From Streptomyces nojiriensis (lineage in GTDB: Bacteria > Actinomycetota > Actinomycetes > Streptomycetales > Streptomycetaceae): DNA of 64,000 nucleotides. This document shows positions 9,124 to 17,296 of this stretch, piece by piece (within the stretch, counting starts at the first letter, position 1; each line of letters begins with the position of its first letter). The translations under genes and the position numbers were made by a program. Below the pieces are notes generated by a model. The model saw only the letters and a list, made by a program, of their open reading frames with translations, ran no database searches and was not told where the DNA came from. The stretch covers positions 4,837,001 to 4,901,000 of the forward strand of contig NZ_CP071139.1 of the NCBI RefSeq assembly GCF_017639205.1. The letters run 5' to 3'.

Positions 9124-10419
9124 TCAATTCCCCTCCGGCATCCTGCCGACGGGGAGCCGGAGCGTCGTCACCGCGCCCCCGTCGGGCGCGTTGGCGAAGC
9201 CCACCACGATCTCCAGCACGGCCGCCTGCCCCATCACGATCGTGAGGCCCAGGCCGTGACCGCGCCCGCGGCCCGGGTCCCCGGTACGGAACCGCTGCGG
9301 GCCCTGCTCGATCAGCTCGGGCGGATAGCCCGGACCGTGGTCGCGGACCACCACCACCGGCCCCTCCACGGTCACCTCGACCGGCGGTCTGCCGTGCTTG
9401 CCGGCGTTGACCAGCAGATTGGCCAGGATGCGGTCCAGCCGCCGCCGGTCGGTGACCACCACCATGTCCTCGACCACCCGTACCGAAGCGGCCGGCCCGG
9501 CCTCCGGCGCTGCCCCGCCCCCGGCGGCGGCCGTGGCCGCGGCGACCGCCCGCTCCACCGCCCGGCCGAGTTCCACCCGGGCGAGGTCGGCCCGTTCGAC
9601 GCCCGAGTCCAGCCGGGAGATCTCCAGCAGGTCCTCGGTCAGCAGGTGCAGGGCCTTCAGCCGGCTGTTGATCATCTCCTTGGGGCGGCCCTCGGGCAGC
9701 AGCGCCGCCGCGGCCAGCGAACCGGTGAGGGGGGTGCGCAGCTCATGCGCGACATCCGCCGTGAAGCGCTTCTCCGCCTCCAGCCGGCCCTGGAGCGAGC
9801 TCGCCATCGAGTCCAGCGCGTGGGCCACGTCCTGGACCTCGTCGCGGGAGCGGCCCGGCCCCGGATCGTCCCCCTCGGCCTGGAGGTTCACCCGGGCGTC
9901 GAGGTCCCCGGCGCTGATCCGGCGGGCCACGGCGGCGGTGGTCGCGAGCCGCCGGCTGATCCGGTCGGCGAGGAACAGGCCGGCCAGCGCCACCAGACCG
10001 GCCGCGAGGACCGCGGAGGCGAGGATCGCGGTGTCGATGTCCCGCAGCCGTGCGCGGGTGCTCCCGAAGGGCAGCCAGACGGCGAGCGCCTTGTCGTCGG
10101 CGGGTCCGGCCGCCCACATGACGGGCTTTCCCCCTTGTACGCCGACGATGCTGCCGGTCTGGCCGGTCGCGACGAGCTCGCGCAGGCGCCGGGGAAGGTC
10201 GGGCGGGTCGAACACGGCGTTCACGTCGCCGTGCGCGGTGCCGTACTCGTAGTGGCCCAGGGCGTGGTCCAGCTCGGTGACGGCGGCCTTGCGGACCTCC
10301 CCGACCATCTGCCGGGCGACCACGTTGTGCACCAGGATGCCCAGGGCGGCGGCGACCATGCAGCACACCATGGTGGTGGTCAGCGCGATCTTCCAGCGCA
10401 GGCTGCTCAGCGCGCGCAT
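9124..10419 (-). CDS. Sensor histidine kinase
   Basis: Membrane two-component sensor kinase, 431 aa from the ATG at 10419. A first membrane helix (IALTTTMVCCMVAAALGILV) and a second (ILASAVLAAGLVALAGLFLA) flank an extracytoplasmic sensor region of about 110 residues. Then come HAMP, the HisKA phosphoacceptor box (VAHELRTPLTG), and the ATPase N and G boxes (NLLVNAGKHG, DHGPGYP, GHGLGL). It overlaps the end of the upstream lipoprotein gene by 13 bp, suggesting translational coupling. No response regulator is adjacent, so its partner is encoded elsewhere. Resemblance to the lipoprotein-kinase pairing of the CseA/CseC envelope-stress system is only in layout. Confidence 0.88.
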   Translation of the reverse strand: MRALSSLRWKIALTTTMVCCMVAAALGILVHNVVARQMVGEVRKAAVTELDHALGHYEYGTAHGDVNAVFDPPDLPRRLRELVATGQTGSIVGVQGGKPVMWAAGPADDKALAVWLPFGSTRARLRDIDTAILASAVLAAGLVALAGLFLADRISRRLATTAAVARRISAGDLDARVNLQAEGDDPGPGRSRDEVQDVAHALDSMASSLQGRLEAEKRFTADVAHELRTPLTGSLAAAALLPEGRPKEMINSRLKALHLLTEDLLEISRLDSGVERADLARVELGRAVERAVAAATAAAGGGAAPEAGPAASVRVVEDMVVVTDRRRLDRILANLLVNAGKHGRPPVEVTVEGPVVVVRDHGPGYPPELIEQGPQRFRTGDPGRGRGHGLGLTIVMGQAAVLEIVVGFANAPDGGAVTTLRLPVGRMPEGN

Positions 10420-11108
10420 CGCGCCCCGTCCCCGCCCGCCGGACCCTCTGCGCTCCCCGGGCAGTCGTCGAGGGTGAGCTGGGACAGGTTCATGATCCCG
10501 GCCTTCGGGTCCCACACGTAGTCGGACACGGCGACGTGGTCGGGGTTGGTCGTGGGCTCGCGGACCGCAAGGTGCTCGGCGGCCACCTCCACCCCTTCCA
10601 GCACCGCGCGCCGGGACAGGATCCGGGCGATGCTCCCGTCGTCCTGAACGGTGTAGACGCGCAGCTCGCTGACCCGGCCGTCGACGTCCAGGGCGGTGAT
10701 GAGCTCCTCCCGGCCGTTGCCCGTCAGGTCGTGCAGGACCGCGGGGCGCACCGGGCAGTCGGGGCCGCCGTCCACAGCCTGTGTGCAGAGACCGAGCCGC
10801 CGGACGGCGCGCGGGTCGACGAGCCGGCCGGTCCCGCCGTCCTGCTCGGCGGCGGAGGTGATGTCGGCGCGTACGACGGACAGCGCGTCCACCCCGCGCA
10901 TGCTCAGGTCCGTCACCTTGGGGAGCCCGGGGACCACGGCGGCCGTGCCCGGCTTCTGGTCCGGGGCGGGCGGGTCGGGGCGGATGTCCTTCCACAGGCT
11001 CTTCGGTGCGTGCACCGTGCCGAGGTCGCCCTCGCTCTGCAGTCCCTCCACATCGGCGCACCCCGCCAGGAGTACGGCGAGGACCATCACGGCTGGGACG
11101 CGGCGCAT
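10407..11108 (-). CDS. Secreted lipoprotein coupled to the sensor kinase
   Basis: Predicted exported lipoprotein of 233 aa. MRRVPAVMVLAVLLAGC is a short type II signal peptide with lipobox LLAGC; the mature protein starts at Cys17. The body contains DLTGNGREELITALDVDG, a Ca-binding/FG-GAP-like loop that is often seen in extracellular beta-propeller repeats. The stop lies inside the start of the sensor-kinase gene, so the lipoprotein probably works with that kinase outside the membrane, for example as a ligand or tuner. That role is inference. Confidence 0.78.
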   Translation of the reverse strand: MRRVPAVMVLAVLLAGCADVEGLQSEGDLGTVHAPKSLWKDIRPDPPAPDQKPGTAAVVPGLPKVTDLSMRGVDALSVVRADITSAAEQDGGTGRLVDPRAVRRLGLCTQAVDGGPDCPVRPAVLHDLTGNGREELITALDVDGRVSELRVYTVQDDGSIARILSRRAVLEGVEVAAEHLAVREPTTNPDHVAVSDYVWDPKAGIMNLSQLTLDDCPGSAEGPAGGDGARCAR

Positions 11109-11195
11109 GCTCCGATGCTGCCCCGTCCGCCCCCGCCCGGCCCGGGAGGCGACCCATTCGGGGGACACCGGTCCCGGGCGGGGGCGGTGGGCCGG

Positions 11196-13190
11196 TCAGG
11201 ACTCCGGCCGGGCGATGGCCAGGGCCGCCGCGATCTCCTGGTGGACCGGGGCCAGCACGCTCGTTGCCTCGCCCGGCGGCCCCGCGTCGACCCGTACCGG
11301 GATGCTGCTGCTGCGCACCCGCACGGCCAGCTCGCGAAGCTGCCGCGCGATCGACTCCACCTCGTCGGCGGGGGGCGGGGCCGCGCCGTGGTTGACCCGG
11401 ACCCGCGCGGCCGTGGTCGCGTCCACGATCCGCTCGACGGCGACCACCAGCGGCCACCAGGCGGCGGCCCGCGCCCCGGTCGGCGGTGGCTCGGTCAGCG
11501 CCCGCTGGAACTCGCTGCGTACGCCCGACAGGTCCCGGTAGATGCGCCGCCGGGCCTGGAGGCGGGTGGTCCGTGCCACGGCGAACGCGGCCTCGTCGGC
11601 GACCGGCGCGAAGGCCCGTTCCACGTAGCGGGCGGCGTCGTCCACGGTGTCGGCGAGCCGGTCCCCGATCCGGGTGTGCCAGCTCTCGGGCCACAGCAGG
11701 TACCCGAAGACCAGGGTGATGGCGCAGCCGATCAGGCTGTCCACCAGCCGGGGCCGGATCAGGTCGAAGCCCTGGTGGTTGAGCAGGTCCGAGAGGAGCA
11801 GGATCACCGGGGTGATCGCGGCGGTCTGGAAGGCGTACCCCTTGACGGAGAAGGCGGGGATCAGCCCGGCCAGCACCACCATCACCGGCACGTCCCACCA
11901 GCCGCGCGGCACCTCGGAGAGCACGGCGGCCGCGACGACCAGCCCGCCCGCGGTGCCGAGCGCGCGCAGTACGGCCCGGGAGAACACCGAACCGAAGTCG
12001 GGCTTGAGGACGAAGGTGACGGTCAGCGCGACCCAGTAGGACCGCTCGAACTCGATCACCGATACGAGGGACTGCGCGATCCCGATGCACAGCGCGAGCC
12101 GCAGCCCGTACCGCCAGGAGGCCCGGGACAGCACCATGTCGCGTACCGCCCGCCGGGCCCGCACCCGCAGTGCGGCGGGCCGGCCGAGCCGGTCGTCGAC
12201 GTTGTCCAGGTCCGGCCGGGCGATGTACACGATCCTCGCGGCATGGCGCAGGGCCGCGTCGACGGCCCGTTCGGCCGGGGTGTGCGCGGCGGGCAGCTCC
12301 AGTACGGGGGTTCCGGTGCGGCCCTCCTCGACGGCGTCGGCCAGGTCCCGTACGGCCGCCGGGATCTCGGGGGGCAGCGGCCGGCCGCGCAGGTGCGCGG
12401 CGGGCGCGGCCTCCACCAGCGGGATCACCACGTTGAGCTGGGCCAGCAGCCGCACCAGCGAGGGGCTGCGCCCGTGCACCCGGGCCCGGCGGCCGAGCAC
12501 GAGGTCGTAGGCGTGGTTGAGGGCGTGGGTGACCTGCTGCCGGCGTTCGTCGTAGGGGGCGCCGGGTCCGCCGGCGGCCTCCAGGGCGTCGGCCAGGGCC
12601 CGGTAGGTGTCGGCCACGGCGGTGCGCTCCGGTTGCCGGCGGTGCAGCGGCCAGCCCAGCAGGCTCAGCGCGAGGACGAACAGCCCGCCCGCGCTCAGCA
12701 GCAGCGGGGCCGTCCACCAGGGCTCGGGCAGCGGCAGTCCGGCGCCGATCACGGCGTTGAGCAGGAGCAGCAGTCCGGACACGGAGGCCACCGTGCCGAT
12801 GGAGGAGATCATCCCGGAGACGAGGGCGATGAGGGTGAGGGCTCCGACGGCCAGCCAGCCGTGCCCGTAGACCAGGGTGCCGAGCGCCACGCCGACGGCG
12901 CCGAAGAGCTGGGGGACGGCGATGTTCAGGACGCGCATCCGGTAGGCGTCGGCGGTGTCGCCGATGACTCCGGCGAGGGCGCCCATGGAGGCGAGCGCGC
13001 CGTATTCGGGCTCGTCGAGGGCGAAGCCGACGGCGAGCGGCACGGACATCGCGACCGAGGCCCGGGCCACGGCGGCCCACGGGATCGGTGCGGCACTGGG
13101 CTTCAGCCCGTTGAGCAGCCAGGAGGGCGGAGCCAGCGGATGGTGCCGGGCTCGCCGCGACGATATGTGTTCGGTGCGTTCGGTGCTCAT
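11196..13190 (-). CDS. FUSC family membrane transporter
   Basis: Polytopic inner-membrane protein (664 aa) of the FUSC/aromatic-acid-exporter (YccS/AaeB-like) superfamily. Two homologous blocks of about five to six membrane helices are visible: about 45-190 (SVPLAVGFALDEPEYGALASM) and about 370-510 (LALCIGIAQSLVSVIEFERSYW, VLKPDFGSVFSRAVLRALGT). The YWVALTVTFVLKPDFG motif is the FUSC signature. Cytoplasmic helical segments follow each block. Such proteins are thought to export aromatic or hydrophobic acids; substrate here unknown. It lies 82 bp after a membrane-protein gene in the same direction. Confidence 0.85.
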   Translation of the reverse strand: MSTERTEHISSRRARHHPLAPPSWLLNGLKPSAAPIPWAAVARASVAMSVPLAVGFALDEPEYGALASMGALAGVIGDTADAYRMRVLNIAVPQLFGAVGVALGTLVYGHGWLAVGALTLIALVSGMISSIGTVASVSGLLLLLNAVIGAGLPLPEPWWTAPLLLSAGGLFVLALSLLGWPLHRRQPERTAVADTYRALADALEAAGGPGAPYDERRQQVTHALNHAYDLVLGRRARVHGRSPSLVRLLAQLNVVIPLVEAAPAAHLRGRPLPPEIPAAVRDLADAVEEGRTGTPVLELPAAHTPAERAVDAALRHAARIVYIARPDLDNVDDRLGRPAALRVRARRAVRDMVLSRASWRYGLRLALCIGIAQSLVSVIEFERSYWVALTVTFVLKPDFGSVFSRAVLRALGTAGGLVVAAAVLSEVPRGWWDVPVMVVLAGLIPAFSVKGYAFQTAAITPVILLLSDLLNHQGFDLIRPRLVDSLIGCAITLVFGYLLWPESWHTRIGDRLADTVDDAARYVERAFAPVADEAAFAVARTTRLQARRRIYRDLSGVRSEFQRALTEPPPTGARAAAWWPLVVAVERIVDATTAARVRVNHGAAPPPADEVESIARQLRELAVRVRSSSIPVRVDAGPPGEATSVLAPVHQEIAAALAIARPES

Positions 13191-13272
13191 TCCCGCTTCC
13201 GTGCCCGCCGCTCGCGAATCGGTTCTTCTGTGATCTTCTGCGTGGTTCTGATGGTGTTGGTACCTTCCGAGC

Positions 13273-14100
13273 TTATGGGGTGTGGCGTAGTCGGCCCATC
13301 ACCCATGCGGCGAGTGCGGCGGCGAGCCCGATCGCCAGCACCACCCAGGCGGTGGTGCGCAGGTACGCGGTGAGGGCGTCGTACACGGCTCCGGCGGCGG
13401 GCCGGTCGATGTCGGCGGGCAGATCGTCCAGGGTGAGCCGGCGGCACACGTCCACCGCGAGCCACAGCAGCCCGGCCCCGATCGCCAGCCCCGCTCCGGT
13501 GGCCATGAGGGCGCGGCGGCGGTGGACGGCGACGGCGATGGCCGTCGCGGCCAGGACCAGGGTCAGTACGGGGAGCCAGACGCCGGCGACCTGGAGCATG
13601 TGGAAGCCCTTCCGGAGAGCGGCGAGGTTGTCGTACTCCATGACCTTCACGGTCAGGTGGGTCACCGGGATGCGGTCCGCGAAGGGCACGTCGTCGGCGA
13701 CGAGATCGCCCCTGACCTGGGCGATGACGGGTGCGAGGTCGATGGTGAGGGCGTCGCCGTGTCCGGTGGTGAGGGCGTCGAGGAACGCGGCGTGGGCGGC
13801 GCGGTTGGCCGCGTCCCAGGCGGTCCGGTAGGCGGCGGTGCCGGCGAAGGAGTGCAGGGCCTCGCCGAGCAGGGTGTCCAGGCCGATCTGGAAGGGGCCC
13901 GCGTCGATCTGGCCGGCGAGGGCGCGGGTGACCTGGGTGACGACGACCTCCTGCACCTTGGGGTTCTCGGCGAGGGGGGACATGGCGGCGGTGTACCGGT
14001 CGGCGTTGCCCAGCTCGCGGTCCGCCCAGTACGCGACGGCGCTCGCGGGCACCAGGAGGGCCACGAGCGCGATGAGTACCGTCGACAGGATGGTGCGCAC
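13273..14100 (-). CDS. Membrane-anchored hypothetical protein
   Basis: 275-aa protein of unknown function, from the GTG at 14100 (VRTILSTVLIALVALLVPASAVAYWADREL). One N-terminal membrane helix is followed by an extracytoplasmic helical domain of about 165 residues, then three further helices (VWLPVLTLVLAATAIAVAV, ALMATGAGLAIGAGLLWLAV, TTAWVVLAIGLAAALAAWV). This one-plus-three layout with a large external domain recurs in actinobacterial conserved membrane proteins, but I cannot assign a family. It lies divergently from the Rrf2 gene and just upstream of the FUSC gene. Confidence 0.75.
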   Translation of the reverse strand: MRTILSTVLIALVALLVPASAVAYWADRELGNADRYTAAMSPLAENPKVQEVVVTQVTRALAGQIDAGPFQIGLDTLLGEALHSFAGTAAYRTAWDAANRAAHAAFLDALTTGHGDALTIDLAPVIAQVRGDLVADDVPFADRIPVTHLTVKVMEYDNLAALRKGFHMLQVAGVWLPVLTLVLAATAIAVAVHRRRALMATGAGLAIGAGLLWLAVDVCRRLTLDDLPADIDRPAAGAVYDALTAYLRTTAWVVLAIGLAAALAAWVMGRLRHTP

Positions 14101-14194
14101 GTCACCAGGGAATGCGGACGCGGGGCCGGGCGCGAGCGGTGTTGCTGCGGGCGGGTGGTGGGCCGCCGGACGGCGTGGCACCCTTGCGCCAGTA

Positions 14195-14219
14195 ATCCTG
14201 GATATTTAATATCCAGGAT
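14195..14219. promoter_or_regulatory. Perfect 12-bp inverted repeat, probable Rrf2 operator
   Basis: ATCCTGGATATT (14195-14206) and AATATCCAGGAT (14208-14219) form a perfect palindrome around one base. Its end touches the ATG (14220) of the Rrf2 gene, so a bound repressor would block transcription or translation initiation: typical autoregulation. It could also affect the divergent membrane-protein gene starting at 14100. Confidence 0.8.
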
Positions 14220-14714
14220 ATGAGGATGAGCGAGGGCGTCGAGTGGGCGCTGCACAGCTGCGTCAACCTGGCCTGGAGCGGCCCCGACCGCGCCGTGTCG
14301 GCGGCGCGTCTCGCCGCGTGGCACGACCTGCCCGCGGCCTACCTCAACAAGCAGCTCCAGGCGCTGGCCCGGGCGGGCATCGTCACCTCCACCCCCGGCC
14401 CCCGGGGCGGCTTCCGGCTGGCCCGCCCGCTGGAGGCCATCTCGCTCATGGACGTGGTCGCCGCCGTCGAGGGGCCCGAGGAGGCCTTCCGGTGCGCGGA
14501 GATCCGGCAGCAGGGGCCCGGCGCCGGCGGACCGGCGGACTCCGCCCCGGAGAAGGACGCCGCCGACTGCGCCATCGCGCACGCCATGACCCGCGCCGAA
14601 CTGGCCTGGCGCCGGGCCTTGGCGGCCCAGAACCTCGACGAGATCCGGCAGCAGGCCGAACGGCAGGCCCCCGGGGCCCCCGAGCGGCTGCGCGCCTGGC
14701 TCGCCGCGCGGTAG
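14220..14714 (+). CDS. Rrf2 family transcriptional regulator
   Basis: 164-aa winged-helix regulator of the Rrf2 family, which includes the Fe-S or small-molecule sensors IscR, NsrR and RsrR. The start MRMSEGVEWALHSCVNLA and helix-turn-helix with LPAAYLNKQLQALARAGIV followed by GPRGGFRLARP are characteristic. The region that holds three cluster-ligand cysteines in IscR/NsrR has only two here (FRCAEI and DCAIAHAM), separated by a long Gly/Pro-rich insertion, so Fe-S binding is uncertain. It probably controls itself and the RidA gene 72 bp downstream through the adjoining palindrome. Confidence 0.88.
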   Translation: MRMSEGVEWALHSCVNLAWSGPDRAVSAARLAAWHDLPAAYLNKQLQALARAGIVTSTPGPRGGFRLARPLEAISLMDVVAAVEGPEEAFRCAEIRQQGPGAGGPADSAPEKDAADCAIAHAMTRAELAWRRALAAQNLDEIRQQAERQAPGAPERLRAWLAAR

Positions 14715-14786
14715 CCGCACCACGGAGCCCCAAGGCGCGCACCGCACCGCACGTACGGACACGGATACGGACACAGGGAGCTCGGC

Positions 14787-15185
14787 ATGACGCGCAGCAT
14801 CATCAACCCGGCAGGACTCCACACCCCGACCGGCTACGGCTACAGCCACATCGTCTCCGCACCCGGCGAGCAGGTCTTCATAGCCGGCCAGTACGGCTCC
14901 GACCAGGACGGCCGCGTCGTCTCCGAGGACTTCGCCGACCAGGTCGAGCGGGCCTTCGCCAACCTCCGTACCGCCCTCGCTGCGGTCGGCCTCGGCCCCT
15001 TCGACGTGGTCCGCATCGGCACCTACATCGTCGGCCACGACCAGCGGAAGCTGGAGATCCTGCTGAAGCAGCTGCACGCCACCTGGGGGACCGAACTGCC
15101 CGCCCAGACCCTGATCGGCGTCGCCGCGCTCGCCCTGCCCGACATGCTCTTCGAGATCGACGCGGTGGCCGTGCGCACGCCATGA
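14787..15185 (+). CDS. RidA family protein
   Basis: 132-aa member of the YjgF/YER057c/UK114 (RidA) family, trimeric enzymes that hydrolyse reactive enamine/imine intermediates of amino-acid metabolism or act in catabolic pathways. Seen: YSHIVSAPGEQVFIAGQYG near the N-terminus and the C-terminal LIGVAALALPDMLFEIDAVAV segment. The usual catalytic-site Arg of RidA (typically in a KAR/CTRG-like context) is not obvious; the corresponding region reads TLIGVAAL, so it may belong to a non-archetypal Rid subgroup. Probably cotranscribed with the upstream Rrf2 regulator. Confidence 0.85.
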   Translation: MTRSIINPAGLHTPTGYGYSHIVSAPGEQVFIAGQYGSDQDGRVVSEDFADQVERAFANLRTALAAVGLGPFDVVRIGTYIVGHDQRKLEILLKQLHATWGTELPAQTLIGVAALALPDMLFEIDAVAVRTP

Positions 15186-15251
15186 CCGCTGATCCACTTG
15201 CCGCCGGGGGGCGGCGGGTGTGCCCTGGATGATGGGAGAGAGGAGCCCGTC

Positions 15252-15656
15252 ATGGCACATGCGGCACCCAGCGCCCTCGGGCGGCGCCGGCAGAGCGCGA
15301 GCAAGACCCACCTGCACAAGAGCGCGTTCGTGGGGCCTGTGCTCCTCGGGCTCGTCTACGGATTCTGGGCCGCCTTCATCGAGCGCCAGGCGGGTCCGGT
15401 GACCACGGCCAACGTCTTCTACGGGATCCTGTGCGGCGTGATCTTCGCAGGGATCATGTTCGGCCTGGCCAGGGTCGGTCCCCGGATGATGCGCGAGGTC
15501 CACGCCGCCGCCTACGGAGCCTTCGGCGGCATCGCGGTGGGCTATCTGCACAGCCTCACCGGCCAGTCGATCCTCAAGGCCGTGGTGGTGGGCCTCGCCG
15601 TCGCCGCGGGTGTCGGTGCGGCGGCGTTCTACCGCTACTACACGCACGAGGACTGA
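15252..15656 (+). CDS. Small polytopic membrane protein
   Basis: 134-aa protein with about four hydrophobic helices (GPVLLGLVYGFWAAFI, FYGILCGVIFAGIMFGLA, AYGAFGGIAVGYLHSL, AVVVGLAVAAGVGAAAFY) and charged ends. GGAG lies about 10 bases before the ATG. Conserved-looking but function unknown; a strong terminator follows. Confidence 0.7.
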   Translation: MAHAAPSALGRRRQSASKTHLHKSAFVGPVLLGLVYGFWAAFIERQAGPVTTANVFYGILCGVIFAGIMFGLARVGPRMMREVHAAAYGAFGGIAVGYLHSLTGQSILKAVVVGLAVAAGVGAAAFYRYYTHED

Positions 15657-15679
15657 GCCGAGCCGGTCGCACGGCCGGG

Positions 15680-15720
15680 ACGCGCCAGGAGCGCCGGTAC
15701 CCCCGGCGCTCCTGGCGCGT
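15680..15720 (+). terminator. Terminator hairpin
   Basis: Perfect 18-bp inverted repeat (15680-15697 and 15703-15720) with a 5-base loop, 23 bp after the stop of the small membrane protein and before the convergent 66-codon gene. Confidence 0.85.
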
Positions 15721-15731
15721 CCGCGCGGTTC

Positions 15732-15932
15732 CTACGCGGCCGAGTCCGCGGGGGCGGTCCGCTGCGGTTCACTCTCGGCCTCGACGGCTGTGGCGGTGGC
15801 TGTGGAGGTGGCCGTGGCGTTGGCCGTGGTCTTCGGCGACGCGGCCGGCTCGGTCTGCCGGACCGGCGGGGAGAACCGGGTGACCTCGGCGCGGAGCATG
15901 GCGTTCAGTGCGGCGTAGGGGTCGATGGGCAT
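15732..15932 (-). CDS. Small conserved protein MPIDPYAALNAML-type
   Basis: 66-aa protein. The N-terminal half MPIDPYAALNAMLRAEVTR is the kind of sequence conserved in short Streptomyces proteins of unknown role; the rest is a low-complexity Thr/Ala/Glu tail. GAGG lies about 9 bases before the ATG. It is 57 bp downstream of a secreted-protein gene in the same direction. No function assigned. Confidence 0.6.
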   Translation of the reverse strand: MPIDPYAALNAMLRAEVTRFSPPVRQTEPAASPKTTANATATSTATATAVEAESEPQRTAPADSAA

Positions 15933-15989
15933 GGCGGAACCTCACGGTGCTCAGGGGGGTGTGGGGGCTGCGTCCGGACCTCGGTCCGC

Positions 15990-16376
15990 TCAGCAGCGCA
16001 GCACCACACTCCGCACCGTCCGCCGGCACAGGGCCGGTTCGGCCGCCGCCTCCGCGGCGGGCCCGCACACCGGGGCGGCCGGATGTTCCACGTGAAACAC
16101 CGCGAGCGGTGCCCGCCGTACGCCGGACAGCCCGCGCGTGACCGTCCGTACGGCCGCCCGCGCCTCGGGATCAGGAGCCGGAGCCGGATCGGACTGGCCC
16201 TCGCCGGGCTCGGGGGACTCGGCGGGGGCGCCCGGCGCGGTGGAGGCGGTGGAGGCGGGGCGGAACTCGGCGGCCTCGGCTCCGGCCGGACCGGCGCCGA
16301 AGACGCACAGCAGCACGACACAGGCCACGGTCAGAGCCCTGGCCAGTGCCGAACGCGCGTGGTGCCTCCCGCTCAT
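15990..16376 (-). CDS. Small secreted protein
   Basis: Predicted exported protein of 128 aa. MSGRHHARSALARALTVACVVLLCVFGAGPAGAEA is a classic Sec signal (cleavage near AGA-EA); the mature part is Pro/Ala/Glu-rich and has two cysteines near the C-terminus (PVCGPA and ALCRR) that could pair. An ATG at 16421 would add 15 residues before the signal and is less likely. A parS-like site lies in the coding sequence and encodes FHVEH. Function unknown. Confidence 0.6.
   Translation of the reverse strand: MSGRHHARSALARALTVACVVLLCVFGAGPAGAEAAEFRPASTASTAPGAPAESPEPGEGQSDPAPAPDPEARAAVRTVTRGLSGVRRAPLAVFHVEHPAAPVCGPAAEAAAEPALCRRTVRSVVLRC
16084..16099. promoter_or_regulatory. parS: parS-like site within a coding sequence
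   Basis: TGTTCCACGTGAAACA differs from the parS consensus at one position (C for T). It lies inside the secreted-protein gene, 7 kb from the perfect site at 9065-9102. One-mismatch sites occur among the Streptomyces parS cluster. Confidence 0.75.
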
Positions 16377-16490
16377 GCGAGGGGTCTGCCCCGCCACGCC
16401 GAACGACTCCCGGACGGACACCGAGAAGCCCCCGACCGGGGGACGAAGACACCCCCCTCGGCTGACGGACCGCCACCCGATCCGGTGGTA

Positions 16491-17090
16491 TCAACGGGTG
16501 CGGCGCTGCCCGGTCAGCCGGGCCAGCACGGCGGTCTCGCCGCCGACCAGCCGCAGTTGGGCCCGGCCGGACGCGCCTTCGTGGCCGGAGGACCTGCCGG
16601 GTGAGATCCGTACGACGGTGAACACGGCGGTACGGCTGTCCGCGCGGGGGATCTCGATGGTCCGGCCCCGCCGCAACTCGCCGAGCCGAAGCCCCTCCAC
16701 CGTCACAACCGCGGTCCCGGCCGCACCCGGCGCCGGGCCCCCGGTGTCCCAGGCGACCTCCGCACGGCCACCGCCCAGCGGGAGGTCCACGCCCAGGCTC
16801 GGGATGCGCAACCGCAGGGGCCGCGCGGCCCGCAGGGGGCCGGTGACCGCCCGCAGCGGCCCGGGTGCGGTCCTCGGCGACCGGGCCCCCGTGCCGGGGG
16901 TGTGCTCGCCGGACTGCTCCAGCTCCCGCACCAGACGTCGGTGGCCCGACAGCCCCAGCGCCCGGGAGGGCAGCGCGTCGTCGGTGGTCACGGCCGCGGG
17001 AAGGGCACCCTCGGTCCGTTGCAACACCGCGATGCCGGTGGACAGCAGAACCACCGTCAGCGAAGCGACGACCCACTTGGCGCGGGGCAT
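16491..17090 (-). CDS. Class F sortase-like protein lacking the catalytic residues
   Basis: 199-aa single-pass membrane protein: N-terminal helix (WVVASLTVVLLSTGIAVL), a Pro/Gly-rich linker and a C-terminal domain that starts LRIPSLGVDLPLGGG, the opening of class F sortases. In sortases the next strands carry a catalytic His (GHVD-like), then Cys (TCGG-like) and Arg. Here these positions read AVVTVEG and LRLVGGE, with no His and no Cys in the domain. It is therefore probably a sortase-fold pseudoenzyme, or the resemblance is limited to the first strand. GGAGGGA precedes the ATG. Confidence 0.65.
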   Translation of the reverse strand: MPRAKWVVASLTVVLLSTGIAVLQRTEGALPAAVTTDDALPSRALGLSGHRRLVRELEQSGEHTPGTGARSPRTAPGPLRAVTGPLRAARPLRLRIPSLGVDLPLGGGRAEVAWDTGGPAPGAAGTAVVTVEGLRLGELRRGRTIEIPRADSRTAVFTVVRISPGRSSGHEGASGRAQLRLVGGETAVLARLTGQRRTR

Positions 17091-17296
17091 GGGATTCCCT
17101 CCTGTCCGGCTCGGGAAGCCGGGTCATGTGAGCAGTGGACACCTCCTCTGCCCGTCGGTACCCCGTGCAACACGGTGGACTGACATGGCGTCACGGGCGT
17201 GTCGTCGCCCGATCGGGGAGTCTTCGCAGTTCGCGAAGGGTCCACCCGCCGAACGCCCACGGTGGCGCCCATGCGCCCGAACGGGTGAGAGCCTGC

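Noticed and set aside
9124-13080. 1318-codon minus-strand frame joining sensor kinase to upstream sequence
   Set aside because: Only its C-terminal third is the kinase; the rest is an out-of-frame reading of the FUSC and lipoprotein genes. The kinase starts at 10419.
10536-13373. 945-codon plus-strand frame over the FUSC gene
   Set aside because: Antisense shadow; the minus strand has a full FUSC protein with correct membrane helices.
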